Shown: positions 15,143 to 16,569 of the stretch, in pieces
Numbering within the stretch: the stretch's first letter is position 1
How the letters are laid out: every line of letters starts with the position of its first letter
Assembly (NCBI GenBank): GCA_028869395.1
Contig: JAGWSE010000279.1
Location: 1 to 16,569, forward strand
Direction: 5' to 3'
DNA: 16,569 bases
DNA from: Alphaproteobacteria bacterium
GTDB lineage: Bacteria; Pseudomonadota; Alphaproteobacteria; Caulobacterales; Caulobacteraceae
Notes under the pieces: generated by a model
Database searches by the model: none
Seen by the model: only the letters and a program-made list of their open reading frames with translations
What the model was told of the DNA's origin: nothing
Translations under genes and position numbers: made by a program

Positions 15143-15211
15143 TTCGCCCCGAGACATACCCGAACTGGACGGAGGCGCGAGGGGGGCATTAAGGGAGCGC
15201 CAACGCCATTT

Positions 15212-15229
15212 GGTCTGACCCGGTCTGAC
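15212..15229 (+). repeat. Two GGTCTGAC direct repeats in the divergent promoter region
   Basis: GGTCTGAC occurs at 15212-15219 and 15222-15229, exactly one helical turn (10 bp) apart, ending 5 bp before the DUF6065 start codon. It could be a tandem operator half-site pair or a chance duplication. Confidence 0.5.
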
Positions 15230-15234
15230 GCGCC

Positions 15235-15978
15235 ATGGAACTCGAGTGCTTTCCCACAACCGACCGCCCGCCCGAGCTGGTGCCAGGCCGGCCGCAGCGC
15301 GCCTGGATGGACCACTTCGCCGAGCGGCATCCCTACCGCTGCCTGCCCCTCAGCATGGCCAATACGTCCGGCTGGGAGATGCTCTCGCCCGTCGCGTTCA
15401 CCGCAGAGTGGAACGGCGGGACCCACCAGCAGGACATCACGCTGACGCCCGATTTCCCCAGCCCGGACTTCCACCGGCTGGCGTCCAGCCACTTCAGCCA
15501 CGGCGTGCTCACCTTCCACCCGGGATACCTGTTCCGCACGCCGCCCGGCTGGTCGATGTGGGTGATGGGGCCGCCGAACCACATCAAGGACGGCATCCAG
15601 CCCCTGTCCGGCGTCGTCGAAACCGACTGGCTACCGTTCCCCTTCACCATGAACTGGCTCTTCACGCGACCTGGCAAGGTGCGCTGGGAGAAGGGCGAGC
15701 CCTTCTGCTTCATCACCCTCCTGGAGGACAAGACGCTGCACGACATCCAGCCGGTGATCCGGCGGATGGACAAGGATCCGGAGCTTCAGCACCAGTACGA
15801 TGTCTGGGAAAAGCACCGTTCTGAGTTCAACCAGAAGATCTTCCGGCAGGATCCCGAGGCCACCAAGCAGGCCTGGCAACGCTACTACTTCAAGGGCGAG
15901 TTCCCGGAGGAGGTGGCCCCGGCCCGCCAGGACCACGTCAACAAGCGCCGTCTCAAAAGCCCCAAATTCGGCGGCTGA
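15235..15978 (+). CDS. DUF6065 family protein, function unknown
   Basis: A 247-residue soluble protein recognised as DUF6065-like from memory. Family-type segments are LPLSMANTSGWEMLSPVAFTAEWNGG (about 37-62), SSHFSHGVLTFHPGYLFRTPPGWSMWVMGPPNHIKDGI (84-121) and VVETDWLPFPFTMNWLFTRPGKVRWEKGEPFCFI (127-160). It is rich in aromatic residues and histidines, but no known catalytic motif, signal peptide or membrane segment is evident. The C-terminal third is charged and helical, with several basic residues near the end. ATG 15235 begins right after a GGTCTGAC repeat and has no clear ribosome site. It is divergent from the tRNA-editing gene across 92 bp and stands alone; no neighbour explains its job. 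Confidence 0.8.
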   Translation: MELECFPTTDRPPELVPGRPQRAWMDHFAERHPYRCLPLSMANTSGWEMLSPVAFTAEWNGGTHQQDITLTPDFPSPDFHRLASSHFSHGVLTFHPGYLFRTPPGWSMWVMGPPNHIKDGIQPLSGVVETDWLPFPFTMNWLFTRPGKVRWEKGEPFCFITLLEDKTLHDIQPVIRRMDKDPELQHQYDVWEKHRSEFNQKIFRQDPEATKQAWQRYYFKGEFPEEVAPARQDHVNKRRLKSPKFGG

Positions 15979-16020
15979 ACGGCGCGGCGGCCTGCGGCGC
16001 CAAATCGCCATTTCGGCCGC

Positions 16021-16049
16021 TTGCAAACCCGGGGGGCGTCTGCCATAAG
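16021..16049 (+). promoter_or_regulatory. Possible promoter for the tRNA-Gly gene
   Basis: TTGCAA (16021-16026) and CATAAG (16044-16049) are spaced 17 bp apart and lie about 47 bp upstream of the tRNA. Both hexamers are imperfect, so the call is tentative. Confidence 0.35.
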
Positions 16050-16095
16050 CCGCCTCTCGATTTTCGGGGGCCTCCTCAAGAAGCCTCCGCGGAGC

Positions 16096-16170
16096 GCGGG
16101 CGTAGCTCAGGGGTAGAGCACAACCTTGCCAAGGTTGGGGTCGTGAGTTCGAATCTCATCGCCCGCTCCA
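16096..16170 (+). tRNA. tRNA-Gly(GCC)
   Basis: A complete cloverleaf. The acceptor stem GCGGGCG (16096-16102) pairs with CGCCCGC (16160-16166), followed by discriminator T and an encoded CCA (16168-16170). The D arm contains AGCTCAGGGGTAGAGC, the anticodon stem CAACC/GGTTG encloses the loop TTGCCAA with anticodon GCC, and the T arm carries GTTCGAATC. It decodes GGC and GGU glycine codons, fitting a GC-rich genome that uses GGC heavily. A terminator follows at 16199-16222. Confidence 0.98.
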
Positions 16171-16198
16171 AAAACATCCTATAAAATAACGCACTTAG

Positions 16199-16222
16199 CG
16201 CCGGCCGAGGGGCCGGCGTTTT
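16199..16222 (+). terminator. Intrinsic terminator downstream of tRNA-Gly
   Basis: A perfect 8-bp stem, CGCCGGCC (16199-16206) with GGCCGGCG (16211-16218) around a GAGG loop, is followed directly by TTTT (16219-16222). This is the clearest intrinsic terminator in the window. Confidence 0.85.
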
Positions 16223-16247
16223 GCTTCCAAGACGTTCCGGAAACGCC

Positions 16248-16267
16248 GCGGAAGCACTGCGGAAGCA
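16248..16267 (+). repeat. Tandem 11-bp repeat GCGGAAGCA(C/A)T
   Basis: GCGGAAGCA occurs at 16248-16256 and again at 16259-16267, with a near-identical dinucleotide between units. It lies in the gene-free stretch after the tRNA and no role is known. Confidence 0.5.
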
Positions 16268-16284
16268 ATCGGGACGCCAAATCG

Positions 16285-16362
16285 GGGCTGATAAGCCGGC
16301 TCTTGGGGAAATTCCGCCCCGACGGCTGGATCAGGCGTGGCGATTGAAGGGCTGACAAGCCG
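16285..16362 (+). repeat. Pair of GGGCTGAYAAGCCG direct repeats, 64 bp apart
   Basis: GGGCTGATAAGCCG at 16285-16298 recurs as GGGCTGACAAGCCG at 16349-16362, 13 of 14 bases identical. Each copy contains the short internal inverted repeat GGCT/AGCC, so each could form a small hairpin. Confidence 0.5.
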
Positions 16363-16569
16363 CATGAGCTGCCGTTGGGTGTCGGCCGGAAACTCGCCCC
16401 TGCCGCCGCCCCTCGCCACCGGCGAGTTTGGGCCAAGAAGCCAACGGCAATGTTCGACCCTTGGCGGACGTTCACCGGGCGCGAGGGCAGTATTGCGTCG
16501 GTTGTATGGTTGACGTTCACTGCTGCCCAATGCTCAGAGTTACGCTCGTGCTCGTCGGCTCCCTCGGAA

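Larger units (their letters stand above)
16223..16569. other. Gene-free stretch downstream of tRNA-Gly to window end
   Basis: No open frame here resembles a known protein. Minus-strand frames across 16179-16530 are arginine/serine/proline-rich and look spurious. A plus frame from ATG 16450 and another from ATG 16530 run off the window end, too short to judge. The stretch holds two sets of direct repeats and a nested inverted repeat: 16370-16378 with 16441-16449, and 16390-16398 with 16421-16429. Just upstream (16171-16197) lies an AT-rich patch unusual for this region. It may be an island edge, a structured RNA, or plain intergenic DNA. Confidence 0.5.

Noticed and set aside
16179..16530. Overlapping minus-strand open frames of about 110 codons after the tRNA
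   Set aside because: Two overlapping frames have serine/arginine/proline-rich composition, no ribosome site and no recognisable domain. They also cross the tRNA terminator.
16530..16569. ATG near the window end beginning MLRVTLVLVG as a possible signal peptide
   Set aside because: Only 13 codons are visible and there is no ribosome site. A TTGACGT at 16510-16516 could be a -35 box, but no good -10 is seen.

Overview
The window is a high-GC (about two thirds G+C by eye) stretch of alphaproteobacterial chromosome. Its gene content, protein styles and one near-consensus Caulobacter-type housekeeping promoter point to Caulobacterales, with Phenylobacterium or Caulobacter most likely; the genus is inferred from memory, not from a search. 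It is mostly core housekeeping DNA, tightly packed on both strands. No CRISPR array, insertion sequence, phage gene or recognisable novel defence or biosynthetic system was seen.

Layout. Positions 1-90 hold the first codons of a leftward gene, probably nth (endonuclease III), divergent from a small DUF2244 membrane protein (158-631). hslV and hslU follow on the minus strand (ATP-dependent HslVU protease), converging on the DUF2244 gene. A MoeB/ThiF-type E1-like adenylyltransferase reads away from hslV (2590-3345). Next is a decayed acyltransferase-3 gene (3402-4523) with at least four lesions, the only clearly broken gene here, then a class I O-methyltransferase (4545-5198). A glyoxylate/2-hydroxyacid reductase (minus, 5250-6236) diverges from an exported SH3-domain protein (6321-6866), which leads into fabA and fabB.

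fabA and fabB (unsaturated fatty acid synthesis) are separated from fabI by an oppositely oriented CLC-type chloride transporter with CBS domains (8689-10464) that ends 3 bp from fabB. fabI (10626-11444) overlaps a UbiH-family flavin hydroxylase (11431-12711) by 14 bp, so membrane-lipid and ubiquinone genes are translationally adjacent. A minus-strand cluster follows: YbaK/ProX-like tRNA editing protein, CnoX (thioredoxin-TPR), a stand-alone LON substrate-binding domain protein and a small Trm112-like protein. The last three are separated by exactly 11 bp each and look like a proteostasis-related operon. A DUF6065 protein (15235-15978) and a tRNA-Gly(GCC) with its terminator close the annotated part.

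The last ~350 bp downstream of the tRNA holds no convincing gene. It has an AT-rich patch, short direct repeats and a nested inverted repeat, which could be a structured element or the edge of an island at the tRNA. The best second looks are the acyltransferase pseudogene, the CLC variant with its altered filter and missing internal glutamate, its position inside the fab cluster, and the tRNA-distal repeat region.
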